Of a stretch of DNA of 64,000 nt, positions 18,717 through 26,957 are shown in pieces (the stretch's first letter is position 1; each line of letters starts with the position of its first letter). Both the position numbers and the translations under genes were made by a program. The notes below the pieces were generated by a model. It saw nothing but the letters and a program-made list of their open reading frames with translations. It was not told the origin of the DNA and ran no database searches. Origin of the DNA: Vibrio splendidus (GTDB lineage: Bacteria > Pseudomonadota > Gammaproteobacteria > Enterobacterales > Vibrionaceae); assembly GCF_002873455.1 (NCBI RefSeq), contig NZ_MCUN01000019.1, forward strand, positions 1 through 64,000. The letters are read 5' to 3'.

Positions 18717-19217
18717 ATGAAAAAAATGTTACTTGCGGTGGGAATATCATCAGCGCTATTGGGCTGTACGAACACTGCAACGCCCCCCCCTATTACCAAT
18801 CATATTGAGATTGGGACAAAGGCAGGGGCACACAGTGTTATTGTGTTAAATTTTAACAATGCTGAAGCGATGTCTGAGTATCAAACCTACGATGTGTATT
18901 TATATTTATCTCAGTTGCCGGAAAGTAAGGGGTTTGAGATTTGCAATTTTGAATATGACAATTGTGGTAGTCAGTACTCCGCCTGGCAACATGTATTACG
19001 TCCCGAGCAAAATGGCATTTGGCTTAGTTATGATTTCAAGTTTCCTTTGAGCTTAACGCAAAAATACGATGTGAATTTAGCTAATATTCAAACGATAGCT
19101 AATCAGGCGTTTTTAGAATGGGATAAGGCAGAAAGTCTTTATACCAAAGAAGTTTCTATGTCAGGTAAAACAGTTCAAATCGAGTCTTTAACAGCAACAG
19201 CCCATCAATTACCTTAA
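18717..19217 (+). CDS. Putative lipoprotein of unknown function
   Basis: The 166-aa protein starts MKKMLLAVGISSALLGC, a type II signal peptide with lipobox LLGC and Cys at 17. The mature part begins TNTATPPPITNH and continues with mixed alpha/beta sequence (MSEYQTYDVYLYLSQLPE, WQHVLRPEQNGIWLSYDF) and two Cys (FEICNFEYDNCGSQ) that could pair in the periplasm. AAAAAGGAC precedes the start. Asp/Ser are absent at +2 (Thr), so outer-membrane sorting is expected. No family was recognised. Confidence 0.75.
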   Translation: MKKMLLAVGISSALLGCTNTATPPPITNHIEIGTKAGAHSVIVLNFNNAEAMSEYQTYDVYLYLSQLPESKGFEICNFEYDNCGSQYSAWQHVLRPEQNGIWLSYDFKFPLSLTQKYDVNLANIQTIANQAFLEWDKAESLYTKEVSMSGKTVQIESLTATAHQLP

Positions 19218-19362
19218 CCACTCCAGTATGTAGTATCGTGATCAGTTGATTTCGATACTACGGAACGTTTTCCCCCAAAGCCAGTAATTCCGTGTGATAC
19301 CATGAACAACACGCTCTAATCTGCTTGTGTGTGTATTTCTGACTCTAAGAGGAAAATACACA

Positions 19363-20034
19363 ATGACTAAAGCTAGAGCCAAAGCAAAAAGCCTTACCCC
19401 GTCACAAATCCGCAAGTTACTTGTTCGATGCCAACTAATGCAAAACCCTGAGCTAAAGCGTGTGGTTTTGGCCTTGTCTTTTTCGACTTTGCGAGTCTCT
19501 GAACTCGCCCAACTCACAGTTGATGATGTACTGATGCCTACTGGCAAAATTAAAGAAGAGATCTACCTTAGAGCTTCACTGTGTAAATGAAGAAAGCCCC
19601 GTTCTATCTGGTTAAGTAAATTAGCCAAACAAATGATCCAAGAGTGGGTTGATTACCGAAAGTCACACAATTGGGCGACCACTTTTAACAACACTTATCA
19701 GGGGCTAAACCCGCTAAGTAAACTTGTGTTGAACAATCGTGCACGTAGCTACTCGATGAAGCGTAAAACTAGAATAAATCAGGCAGGTGAACAGGTTGAT
19801 TATCAGGCTTGTGATGTACTGGAGTTGATGATCAGGAATATCTATCAGCGGAGCGGATTAAAAGGCTGTAGTAGCCACACAGGGCGTAGAAGTTACGGTT
19901 CGAACATGAATGCTCAAGGGATTGAGTTAAACGCAATACAAAGAGCATTAGGCCATGCTGAACCGTCAATGAGTTTGGAGTACATCGACATTTCAACGAA
20001 CCAATTATCTAAAGCGGCTGAACTAGCATTGTAG
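19363..20034 (+). pseudogene. Tyrosine site-specific recombinase with one in-frame stop
   Basis: One frame of 224 codons runs from MTKARAKAKSLTPSQIRKLL to AAELAL and is broken only by TGA at about 19588 (after RASLCK, before RKPRSIWLS). Catalytic Arg in STLRVSELAQL, the HTGRRSYGSNM box and HAEPSMSLEYID with the Tyr are all present. At this length it is a catalytic domain without an N-terminal arm domain, a type common in Vibrio accessory DNA. A start at 19363 is preferred (GAGGAAAATACACA upstream). Confidence 0.8.
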
Positions 20035-20099
20035 TTATAACAATGTTGACACCAAGATTAAAATATATACAATCACTATTGTTATAACAATGTACACAC
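20034..20099. promoter_or_regulatory. Operator repeats of the mazEF-like operon
   Basis: GTTATAACAATGT occurs at 20034-20046 and again at 20081-20093, and the second copy lies in the palindrome ATTGTTATAACAAT (20078-20091). AbrB/MazE antitoxins bind such repeats, with the complex repressing its own promoter. Confidence 0.6.
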
Positions 20100-20113
20100 A
20101 TAGAGGTTGAGAT

Positions 20114-20368
20114 ATGCGCACTCAAGTACGAAAAATTGGCAATAGTCTTGGCAACATAATTCCTGCTACGTTCATTCGTCAGCTTGGTTTGGTTGAAGGG
20201 GCTGATATTGAGGTTAAAGCCGATGGTAAAAAAATCACTATCGAACCAATCAAACGCCCGAAGAAACGCTTTCCGTTCAGCGAAAAAGAACTTCTGAACG
20301 GCTTAGATGCTCATACGGCACATGCTGACGAATTAGCGGTTGTTTCTGGTAAGGAGTTAGGCGAGTAA
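20114..20368 (+). CDS. mazE: MazE/PemI-type antitoxin (AbrB fold)
   Basis: The 84-aa protein has the swapped-hairpin AbrB domain at 1-45 (MRTQVRKIGNSLGNIIPATFIRQLGL, EVKADGKKITIEPI). An acidic, flexible C-terminal tail (LLNGLDAHTAHADELA) would wrap the toxin. Its stop overlaps the toxin start by one base (TAATG), giving coupled translation. GAGGTTGAGAT precedes the ATG. Confidence 0.85.
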   Translation: MRTQVRKIGNSLGNIIPATFIRQLGLVEGADIEVKADGKKITIEPIKRPKKRFPFSEKELLNGLDAHTAHADELAVVSGKELGE

Positions 20369-20721
20369 TGGCTCAGTACATCCCTAAACGTAATGACATT
20401 ATCTGGTTAGATTTTGAACCCGTGAAAGGCAAGGAGATCGGCAAATACCGTCCTGCTCTTGTCCTTTCAAGTAAAGAATATAATCAGCAAACGGGGTTAC
20501 TTATCTGTTGTCCGATTAGTACCAGTATTCGAGGTCAAGCTACCGAGGTTCCGGTAATGAATTTGGATAAACCTAGTGTCGTGGCATCAAGTTTGATTCA
20601 AACACTCTCTTGGAAAGACCGTAACGCGAAGAAGATAACCACCGCTGAAAACGGTGTGATGGAAGATGTTTTACTAAGACTTATCCCGTTGATTGGGGCT
20701 GAGTCTCTGTTTGAAGAATAA
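20368..20721 (+). CDS. mazF: MazF/PemK-type mRNA interferase toxin
   Basis: The 117-aa toxin shows family motifs: YIPKRNDIIWLDFEPVKGKEIGKYRPALVLS (catalytic Arg in the RPALV strand), ICCPISTSIRGQATEV (catalytic Thr/Ser segment) and SSLIQTLSWKDRNAK. It cleaves RNA at short sites when the antitoxin is degraded and would stabilise this replicon. It is intact. Confidence 0.88.
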   Translation: MAQYIPKRNDIIWLDFEPVKGKEIGKYRPALVLSSKEYNQQTGLLICCPISTSIRGQATEVPVMNLDKPSVVASSLIQTLSWKDRNAKKITTAENGVMEDVLLRLIPLIGAESLFEE

Positions 20722-20734
20722 ACGAGGGAATAAT

Positions 20735-20962
20735 ATGCAGTATGAAACAGATCCAAAAGGTTTGTCATGGCCTATCAAACCTTCACTTATCATTGATGAT
20801 ATTGCCGCTGGAATAGTGAATATTTCCTTATCACCAGAAGTTCCGTTATCCACTTTTTCACTTAAGCAATCTTTCGAAAATATGACGTTCAAGGGTGAAG
20901 CTAAAGAAAAATGGATCGAGGTGCTTCGCGATATTGCTGACGAACTGGAAAAGCAGGGGTAA
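20735..20962 (+). CDS. Small unknown protein after mazEF
   Basis: The 75-aa frame starts MQYETDPKGLSWPIKPSL and is preceded by GAGGGAATAAT. It has a predicted helix end (EKWIEVLRDIADELEKQG). It follows mazF by 13 bases and may share the transcript. No family was recognised. Confidence 0.5.
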   Translation: MQYETDPKGLSWPIKPSLIIDDIAAGIVNISLSPEVPLSTFSLKQSFENMTFKGEAKEKWIEVLRDIADELEKQG

Positions 20963-21265
20963 ATCGTTAATCAAACTACCGATGAAGTATTTAGCAATGA
21001 CCTACAGTTCCAATTCTCTTCAAATGATGTGTTACTTGTAAGAGACGCTGTCGTCCATGGTTTAGGTATTGCGTGGATTCCGACCTATTATTTTCATGAA
21101 CTAAACCATGATCAACAAAACCTTTTGCCTCTATTACCCGATTGGCGGGGCTTCGGTAAAGAAGTTTTCATTATGTACAGAGATCGTGACAAGCGGCCGT
21201 CAAGAGTTGATGCATTTATTGAACATGTTTTTATCTGGAAGAGCCGTTTTAATATGTTCGCTTAA
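20963..21265 (+). pseudogene. LysR-type regulator, C-terminal remnant
   Basis: The frame reads NDLQFQFSSNDVLLVRDAVVHGLGIAWIPTYYFHELN and GFGKEVFIMYRDRDKRPSRVDAFIEHV, the end of a LysR effector-binding domain (the G-GIA-P and P-RVRAFIDF patterns). The DNA-binding part is missing. Confidence 0.75.
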
Positions 21266-21479
21266 GATGGGCTTGAATTCGCGAATTGACCTTGAAGCAC
21301 AGAGGATAATTCCCTAGTAGTAGTTGGTCACTTGAGTAAAATGAATGGCTCGTTTCAAGCATTATCCAGCTTATAGATTTATCTGCTCCAAAGTAAATGT
21401 TCAGGTGTTTGATATACTATTTCTAATCAGATAAATGCCAATTAGGGTAATCAATCTAAATTATTTTTGTCCAACAGTT

Positions 21480-21710
21480 TCTTACGCGAAGCTGTATAGC
21501 TCCAATAAGCTCTGGAAACAACGCTCAGGTTGGCGAGGCTTACGCCATGATCAAAGCGTTAAACAAGCTTACAGGGTTAGGTATGCCTAAAACTTGTCGT
21601 ATTGACGAAGAAACACACAAAGCGGGTCAAATTTGTCTCTCCCCTGAATTACGATACAAAGCCTTCATCAATTGTGGTTCTCTCACCTTCTGAATTGATG
21701 AAGGACGAAT
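21480..21710 (+). pseudogene. IS5-like transposase relic
   Basis: AQVGEAYAMIKALNKLTGLGMPKTCRID is the C-terminal end of the transposase seen at 185 and 3191. A terminal repeat TGAATTACGATACAAAGCC (21643-21661) follows, and then a fragment of the N-terminal GSLTF-IDE region. 21266-21480 holds nothing recognisable. Confidence 0.7.
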
Positions 21711-21804
21711 AGTAAAAAACGTATTATGTAGGGTAGCTGAAAAACGTATTATTCGATTAATCTTAAATTAGACCTTTACAAAGGAGAGGTAATGGGCAAT
21801 AATG

Positions 21805-21988
21805 GCGTTGCTCTGTTGTTCAGAGTTATTAAATGAAACATCCAGTTGTAAAAGTAAAACCCTCAGAATTCCTTCGTTATTGTTGTTTTCCTCAGTGTTT
21901 CCCTTAGCTTCGTAGATACATTAAATAATTCCAGCTCTCAGCGCATCGCATTTCGCGATTAATTTTTATTTTATATAAGGGACACAAT
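21805..21988 (+). promoter_or_regulatory. Long cspA-type 5' leader, copy 1
   Basis: Nearly the same 185-nt sequence precedes the second csp gene (23065-23256), including TTCAGAGTTATTAAATGAAA and CCCTCAGAATTCCTTCGTTA. Such leaders change fold with temperature and control translation of cold-shock mRNAs. It ends in AAGGGACACAAT before the ATG. Confidence 0.7.
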
Positions 21989-22201
21989 ATGTCTAACAAA
22001 ACAAATGGCGTAGTAAAGTGGTTTAACGAAGAGAAAGGTTTTGGCTTTTTAACTCAAAACAACGGCGGTGCTGACGTCTTCGTTCACTTCCGTGCAATCG
22101 CTTCTGAAGGTTTCAAAACTCTTAACGAAGGTCAAGCAGTGTCTTTCGAAGTAGAGCAAGGCCAAAAAGGTCTTCAAGCTGCAAACGTTGTAGCTGCATA
22201 A
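21989..22201 (+). CDS. cspA: Cold-shock protein CspA family, copy 1
   Basis: The 70-aa OB-fold RNA chaperone has RNP1 KGFGFLTQ and RNP2 DVFVHF, and starts [20 protein letters not shown]. It melts mRNA structure in the cold. It is a paralogue of 23257-23469 (about 80 per cent identical by eye), and their leaders are also duplicated. Confidence 0.93.
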   Translation: MSNKTNGVVKWFNEEKGFGFLTQNNGGADVFVHFRAIASEGFKTLNEGQAVSFEVEQGQKGLQAANVVAA

Positions 22202-22432
22202 GATTTAAATAAGCGTGAGCGGAAATACCGCTTGCGCTACTTTCCTCATATTAAAGTACTTATTTATAACACCCCACGAAAATATCCAACATTATCCCAA
22301 TACTTTTTGTATTTGTCGTTACGTTTCTTATTTACTTCGTTTATTATAAATATTATTAATATACTCCAATGGTAGTGTTTATAACATACTGCTAGCTTCG
22401 TTATATCTAACGAAAATAAATAAGGTTCAACC

Positions 22433-22507
22433 ATGTCTCGAACAACAGGCCGTAAACTTTTTTGGTTTCAACAACAAAAGAAAAAAACAACGATAAATAA
22501 GAAATAG
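22433..22507 (+). CDS. Tiny basic ORF between csp genes
   Basis: A 24-codon frame (MSRTTGRKLFWFQQQKKKTT…) ends in TAG seven bases before the next start. It is very basic and aromatic. A clear ribosome site is missing (TAAGGTTCAACC is a weak match), so it is only a candidate. Confidence 0.3.
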   Translation: MSRTTGRKLFWFQQQKKKTTINKK

Positions 22508-22514
22508 GAATAGT

Positions 22515-22724
22515 ATGAAGATCACATTTAATCTATTTAGAGATAACCTTTCTTGGGATAGGATTATTCACCAACTTAATGGTGATGTTTTAAGGCGACA
22601 CGTTTTAGTGAGCGGAAACGTGGATGATATGAATGTGAAGTTTTCATATTGCGAAGCGACTTTAACAGGCAGTATTACTGATCAACATGATTGCGTACTT
22701 GGTAATTTTAGTGTTTTGGCTTAA
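22515..22724 (+). CDS. Small unknown protein between csp genes
   Basis: The 69-aa frame starts MKITFNLFRDNLSWDRII, with AGGAAT eight bases upstream. It is predicted to be mostly beta (HVLVSGNVDDMNVKFSYCEATLTG, CVLGNFSVLA). It may belong to the cold-shock cluster. No family was recognised. 22725-23060 has no supported gene. Confidence 0.45.
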   Translation: MKITFNLFRDNLSWDRIIHQLNGDVLRRHVLVSGNVDDMNVKFSYCEATLTGSITDQHDCVLGNFSVLA

Positions 22725-23064
22725 CTAACAACCTCATCGAAAGCATAAGCTCATAATTAATCTTACTAATAATTGATACACTGTTGTCCGACTGAGTCCT
22801 AGCTCTTTGCTGATTGTGTGTTTGATATATAACTTCCTAAACGCTCCCTGATTTCATTGTGAACCGGCAATATATTTTGGTCCGCACATACAAAGCTAAA
22901 CAGGTTTCTATACCTATAGTTCTCCATTATTTTTCAATCTTGAAAATTCACTGGACCAGCTTTGTCCAAAAATTATTCAGCATCGAGTTGACTAATTATT
23001 TTTGTGTCTTAAAATATTTACATGAATATTCACTAAAATAATCCTTTACATATAATAAATAAAA

Positions 23065-23256
23065 TACAATAATGTCCTCGCTCTGCTGTTCAGAGTTATT
23101 AAATGAAACATCAGTTGTAAAAGTAAAACCCTCAGAATTCCTTCGTTATTGTTGTTGTCCTCAGTGTTTCCCTTAGCTTCATAGATACATTAAATAATTC
23201 AAGCTCCCAGCGCGTCGCAATTTCAGCGATTAATTTTATTATATAAGGGACAATCT
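23065..23256 (+). promoter_or_regulatory. Long cspA-type 5' leader, copy 2
   Basis: This is a duplicate of 21805-21988 with a few substitutions and indels, ending in AAGGGACAATCT before the ATG. The match stays high through the whole untranslated leader, indicating duplication of the full transcription unit and/or constraint. Confidence 0.7.
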
Positions 23257-23469
23257 ATGTCTAATAAAACAACTGGTTCTGTAAAATGGTTTAACGAAAC
23301 TAAAGGCTTTGGCTTTTTGACTCAAGATAATGGTGGTGATGACGTATTTGTACACTTCAACGCCATTGTTTCAGAAGGCTTCAAGACTCTAATTGAAGGT
23401 CAAAAGGTTTTTTTCAATGTAGAGCAAGGTCAGAAAGGCCTTCAAGCAGCAGATGTTGTTGTTGCTTAA
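23257..23469 (+). CDS. Cold-shock protein CspA family, copy 2
   Basis: The 70-aa protein has RNP1 KGFGFLTQ and RNP2 DVFVHF intact. It differs from copy 1 mainly at residues 9-40 and in [12 protein letters not shown]. It shares the leader type and the same role as an RNA chaperone. AAGGGA precedes the ATG. Confidence 0.93.
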   Translation: MSNKTTGSVKWFNETKGFGFLTQDNGGDDVFVHFNAIVSEGFKTLIEGQKVFFNVEQGQKGLQAADVVVA

Positions 23470-23626
23470 CTGATATTTAAATAGAGGTGCTTGACACCAC
23501 CTCTAGACTCTTACCCCCTCAAAATAGCCAATCAATGTTTTTCCTCTGTAAAAGATATATTTTTCACGATCTTATTTTTTGGACAAACGATTAATAAAAT
23601 AAAATAAAATAAACTAGAAGATAATT

Positions 23627-23833
23627 ATGCCAACATTTAATATTAAGTATATCAACGAGAAAAATAACACATTAAAATTAGAAACTGTCTTTATGCGTGG
23701 TTTAAAAGGCGCAAAAATATCAGCATCTTCTTGTGCGCCATTTTGTACAAATAGAATTGAACTTAGAAATATTCTTGGAACACTATTAGCATATAAAGAG
23801 AACGGGATTTGGCTTAATGATGCCAGCGTGTAA
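23627..23833 (+). CDS. Small unknown protein downstream of csp copy 2
   Basis: The 68-aa frame starts MPTFNIKYINEKNNTLKLET, with GAAGATAATT upstream. It contains SSCAPFCTNR and ends GIWLNDASV. It may be cold-shock associated by position only. No family was recognised. Confidence 0.45.
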   Translation: MPTFNIKYINEKNNTLKLETVFMRGLKGAKISASSCAPFCTNRIELRNILGTLLAYKENGIWLNDASV

Positions 23834-24025
23834 ATTATAACCAAATAGACTCCAATGAATGTATTAAAAGTAAATATAACCTATATTATTAATTAAAAGT
23901 ATTCAAACCGTATCCCTTTTAAATTCCTATTTAATTCTCATATCTTAACGTCTGTATCGTAATCAGAATGTACTGTGTTTCTACTGACTTGCATCATCAA
24001 TACTGGATGCCAGGTTAAGATATTT

Positions 24026-24851
24026 GGTTCTGTCGTAAACTTTGAGTCTTTAAGTTAATATTTTCTTGATTTCTATTCATGATACTGATTCTTAATGTTT
24101 GAAGGCTGCCACTTTCCCTCTGAAGTTATTCTCGAAACCGCACGTTATTATTTCGCCTATAAACTCAGTTATCGTGAAATTGAAGAGATTCAATTAGAGC
24201 GCGGAGTTGTTGTGGAGCACGCCACTATTAATCGTTAGGTAATCAAATTCACTCCAGCATTAGAGCACAGAGCGAGGCGTAGAAAGAAGCCCGTGTCTGA
24301 CTCGTGGCGAATGGATGAAAAGTAAAAGGTAAGTGGGCCTACTACTACCGAGCCATTGATAAATTTGGAAAGGTGATCGATTATTATCTTAGTCCGAACC
24401 GTAATGAGCCTGCTGCTAAAGCCTTTCTTAATAAGGCCATTGCACAAAATGGTTTACCAAGAAAAGTCGTCATAGATGGAAGTAAGAGTAACTATGCGGC
24501 CATTGACTCTATGAATGTTCAGCTCTGGTTAACCGGTTACTTTATGCTCCCACTGGTAGAAATTGATAACATAAAATATCTGAATAATATCGTTGAGCAG
24601 AGTCACCTTTGGGTGAAGCAGAAAACGCGTCAAGCACTAGGTTGGAAGTCTATGAAAGGAGCCTTGGCAAGTTTGTATGGACGAGAAGTTTGGACGATGT
24701 TGAAACAAGAGCAGATAGATGTTGAAGGTCAGACAGTCTTTGAACGATTTTACGCACTCGCAGTATAATTGTATCTTCAGGGGGGCTATCACGCCTCTAA
24801 CTCTCGAAAAATATAATTCTTACTCATTTTGCGATACTTAAATGATAGAAC
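24026..24851 (+). mobile_element. IS6 family element, decayed, third copy
   Basis: It starts GGTTCTGTCGTAAACTTTGA (24026) and ends around TTTTGCGATAC (24828-24838), with the last bases of the right repeat altered. It is in opposite orientation to the copy at 17373-18250. The pair could invert or delete the 6 kb between them. Confidence 0.7.
24090..24768 (+). pseudogene. IS6-type transposase, interrupted
   Basis: It starts near 24090 with GCHFPSEVILETARYYFAYKLSYREIEEIQLERG. TAG at about 24236 replaces a Trp codon, and a deletion near 24320 removes the DETYIKVKG region. Intact sequence then runs from IDYYLSPNRNEPAAKAFL through VVIDGSKSNYAAIDSMN and YLNNIVEQSHLWVKQ to the stop at 24768. Confidence 0.75.
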
Positions 24852-24997
24852 CTCTAAACACAAGAGGTCGCACTTTATTGATAAGATATGCAGTATTGAA
24901 CATAAGCAGGCATAGTGTGAACCCAGATTTAGATACAAGAACGGCTCCCAATTAGGAACCGTTCCCCTTTCAAAAATGATAATGTGCTTTCACACTA

Positions 24998-25486
24998 TCA
25001 TTCTCCTTTAGCAGCTTTATTATCTTTGGTGCTTGTCTCTTCAGCCTTATGCTCTAATACATCACAGTTTTTATTGATAGTGATAGACTTAGGCTTCATA
25101 GCTTCAGGTATCTCTTTCACCAGAGTAATAGTTAACAATCCGTTAGAAAGATCTGCATCCGTAACTTCAACATAATCAGCTAAGTTGAACTTACGTTCGA
25201 ATGTACGATTGGCGATACCCTGATACAGATATTTATTTTCTTTATCAGCACATTTTTGCCCACGTACACTTAGCACGCTCTTTTCTACTTGAATATCAAG
25301 CTCTTCCTGAGTAAATCCGGCTACGGCCAGGGTGATGGCATAGCGATTCTCTTTTAGAACTTCAATGTTATATGGTGGGTAACCGTTGATAGCAGTTTCA
25401 CTGGTCATGGCATGATCAATTAATGATGCTAGACGGTCAAACCCAACACTACTACGGTATAGTGGAGATAGGTCAATTGAGCTCAT
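24998..25486 (-). CDS. Small heat-shock protein Hsp20/IbpA, second copy
   Basis: The 162-aa protein starts MSSIDLSPLYRSSVGFDRLASL, chosen because GGAGG lies 8 bases upstream and the family begins here. The alpha-crystallin domain (YPPYNIEVLKENRYAITLAVAGF, YLYQGIANRTFERKFNLADYV, NGLLTITLV) is followed by an unusual 20-residue charged tail (NCDVLEHKAEETSTKDNKAA). It is a paralogue of the copy at 13813. The leader has a ROSE-like hairpin. Confidence 0.9.
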   Translation of the reverse strand: MSSIDLSPLYRSSVGFDRLASLIDHAMTSETAINGYPPYNIEVLKENRYAITLAVAGFTQEELDIQVEKSVLSVRGQKCADKENKYLYQGIANRTFERKFNLADYVEVTDADLSNGLLTITLVKEIPEAMKPKSITINKNCDVLEHKAEETSTKDNKAAKGE

Positions 25487-25512
25487 AATATATCCTCCAT
25501 AAGAAGCAATAC
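25484..25512 (-). promoter_or_regulatory. ROSE-like RNA thermometer of second hsp20
   Basis: The minus strand reads TTGCTTCTTATGGAGGAT immediately before the ATG. TTGCT opposite the GGAGG ribosome site is the ROSE hallmark. CCTTGAAAAGG, further upstream at about 25555, contains a CTTGAAA like a sigma-32 -35 box. Confidence 0.5.
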
Positions 25513-25783
25513 AAAATAAAAACAAGAGTGATGAAAAGGCCTCTTGATAAGACAACCTTTTCAAGGTTTTTATAGTGTTTACGAACAATTATTTCAATAG
25601 TTTTTATATAGCAATTTCTTATTGAATTAGTTTTTTTATATGAAATTGTTATATCCTATCTATAATGACGAGACAAAAATAGTTCATAATTAGACGGTCT
25701 CTCTACTCTCTGATGGGCAATATTCCACGATATGAATTACGCGGGTGGCATGGGGTCGCGATCGGTTGGTTGAGTTAGAAATG

Positions 25784-25815
25784 AAAAAAAGGCAGACTTT
25801 CAGTCTGCCTTTTTT
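25784..25815. terminator. Strong bidirectional terminator
   Basis: AAAAAAGGCAGACT-ttc-AGTCTGCCTTTTTT is a perfect stem with A- and T-runs on both sides. A 21-codon frame (25713-25778, MGNIPRYELRGWHGVAIGWL…) ends just before it but lacks a good ribosome site. The stem may end a small RNA or a lost gene. Confidence 0.8.
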
Positions 25816-26113
25816 GAGTCACAAGAGATTACTATCAAATCAAATGGAAGGTGATTTATGAATGTGACTCTATGTTTATGTGCGGGTTATGTTTGAAAAA
25901 TCAATATCCATGTGGTGATTTATTTAACGTAATGGTACTTAATCCGCATCAGAGCCTAACCTTTTGGCTTGTGTGATTTTACTCATCGCACTAGATCTTC
26001 ACAACTAACCTTGCCGTAGCTGTAGTTATCGTTGGCTTCCTAATCTAGCAAAGGCGTTAGCACGTTTTTTTCCAAATATCATTTAGCCTCGTTCTTACTC
26101 AGTAGGCTTTACT

Positions 26114-26140
26114 CCTTAATCATTGTTGCAATGATTAAGG
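26114..26140. repeat. 27-bp palindrome, copy 1
   Basis: CCTTAATCATTG-ttg-CAATGATTAAGG is perfect. A near copy (TTAATTATTG-ttg-CAATGATTAA) is at 27662-27684. The two bracket the toxin-antitoxin and resolvase genes. It may be a terminator, operator or element end. 25830-26113 holds no gene. Confidence 0.55.
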
Positions 26141-26179
26141 ATCTCTATTTAGTGAATGTCCATTAGGGTATTAATTATA

Positions 26180-26482
26180 TTAAGAGAGTTGTGAAAAGTG
26201 CTTAGCCGGAGACATGTGCTTACCAAGAACGGCTGTAATAATTATGTGCTCTTGTTTCTGGATGTAATAAATCACATGGCGCTTTAAAGGAAAACGGAAG
26301 TAGTTTTGGTCCACCTCAGAAACTTCTATGCCGAGCAACTTGTTGCTCGCCAGTAATTCCATTGATTGCTTTAGTTCTGAAAAGTAAGTAGTCCATTGTG
26401 CTTGCCCCCATCGCTCTAATGTATAGCGACGAATCTCAATCAGATCAGATTGCGCTGCAGAAGAAAGCTTATAGTGCGTCAT
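26180..26482 (-). CDS. ParE/RelE-superfamily toxin
   Basis: The 100-aa protein has the ParE pattern: YKLSSAAQSDLIEIRRYTLERWGQAQWTTYFSEL, then LGIEVSEVDQNYFRFPLKRHVIYYI and IIITAVLGKHMSPAKHF. ParE toxins inhibit DNA gyrase. It overlaps the antitoxin stop by one base and is intact. Confidence 0.87.
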   Translation of the reverse strand: MTHYKLSSAAQSDLIEIRRYTLERWGQAQWTTYFSELKQSMELLASNKLLGIEVSEVDQNYFRFPLKRHVIYYIQKQEHIIITAVLGKHMSPAKHFSQLS

Positions 26483-26742
26483 TAATCAAACTTACCTTGG
26501 TTAAGTGCATTCATGAAATCGTCACCGTCGACTAGTTTATCTGATAGAGCATCGGCTTCTGCTTGTTCGAAGCGTGATTTCACCACCATCAATTTCAGTG
26601 CTTCAAGTTGTTCATATTCTTCACACGACATCATCACCGCAACGGGTGAACCATTCTTATTAATTTGTATAGGTTCACGTTGAACTTTCATTAGTAAGTC
26701 ACCAAATTTGGTTTTAGCTGTATTCGCAGTAAGTGATTGCAT
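26482..26742 (-). CDS. Phd/YefM-type antitoxin
   Basis: The 86-aa protein starts MQSLTANTAKTKFGDLLMKV (chosen for the GGGGAATATT ribosome site and family match). The Phd DNA-binding domain is at 1-55 (PIQINKNGSPVAVMMSCEEYEQLEAL), followed by a toxin-binding helical tail. It neutralises the ParE-like toxin and represses the operon. A perfect 10-bp inverted repeat at 26829-26854 (GTCCATAAAG / CTTTATGGAC) upstream may be the operator. Confidence 0.87.
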   Translation of the reverse strand: MQSLTANTAKTKFGDLLMKVQREPIQINKNGSPVAVMMSCEEYEQLEALKLMVVKSRFEQAEADALSDKLVDGDDFMNALNQGKFD

Positions 26743-26894
26743 AATATTCCCCTTTTCGCTCATTATAAACGAATCGAACGATTTAACCAATTTGTATGAT
26801 TCTGTGATTGGAGGTAATCTAATGAGGTGTCCATAAAGGTGTAACTTTATGGACATTGCTCACAATCATCGAATAACTGTTCAGTTAGTCTTTA

Positions 26895-26957
26895 TAATTT
26901 AAAGTGAACATGTACACTTGTGTATCAGTATCTTTAAGTTCACTTTTAGGCCATTTT
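26895..26957. promoter_or_regulatory. Possible resolvase binding (res-like) region
   Basis: AAAGTGAAC (26901-26909) and GTTCACTTT (26938-26946) are exact inverted arms directly before the resolvase start, where Tn3-type res sites and autoregulatory sites lie. Confidence 0.45.

Noticed and set aside
22859..23041. A 60-codon frame between csp genes
   Set aside because: Composition looks random and hydrophobic/basic without motif, and no ribosome site is visible.
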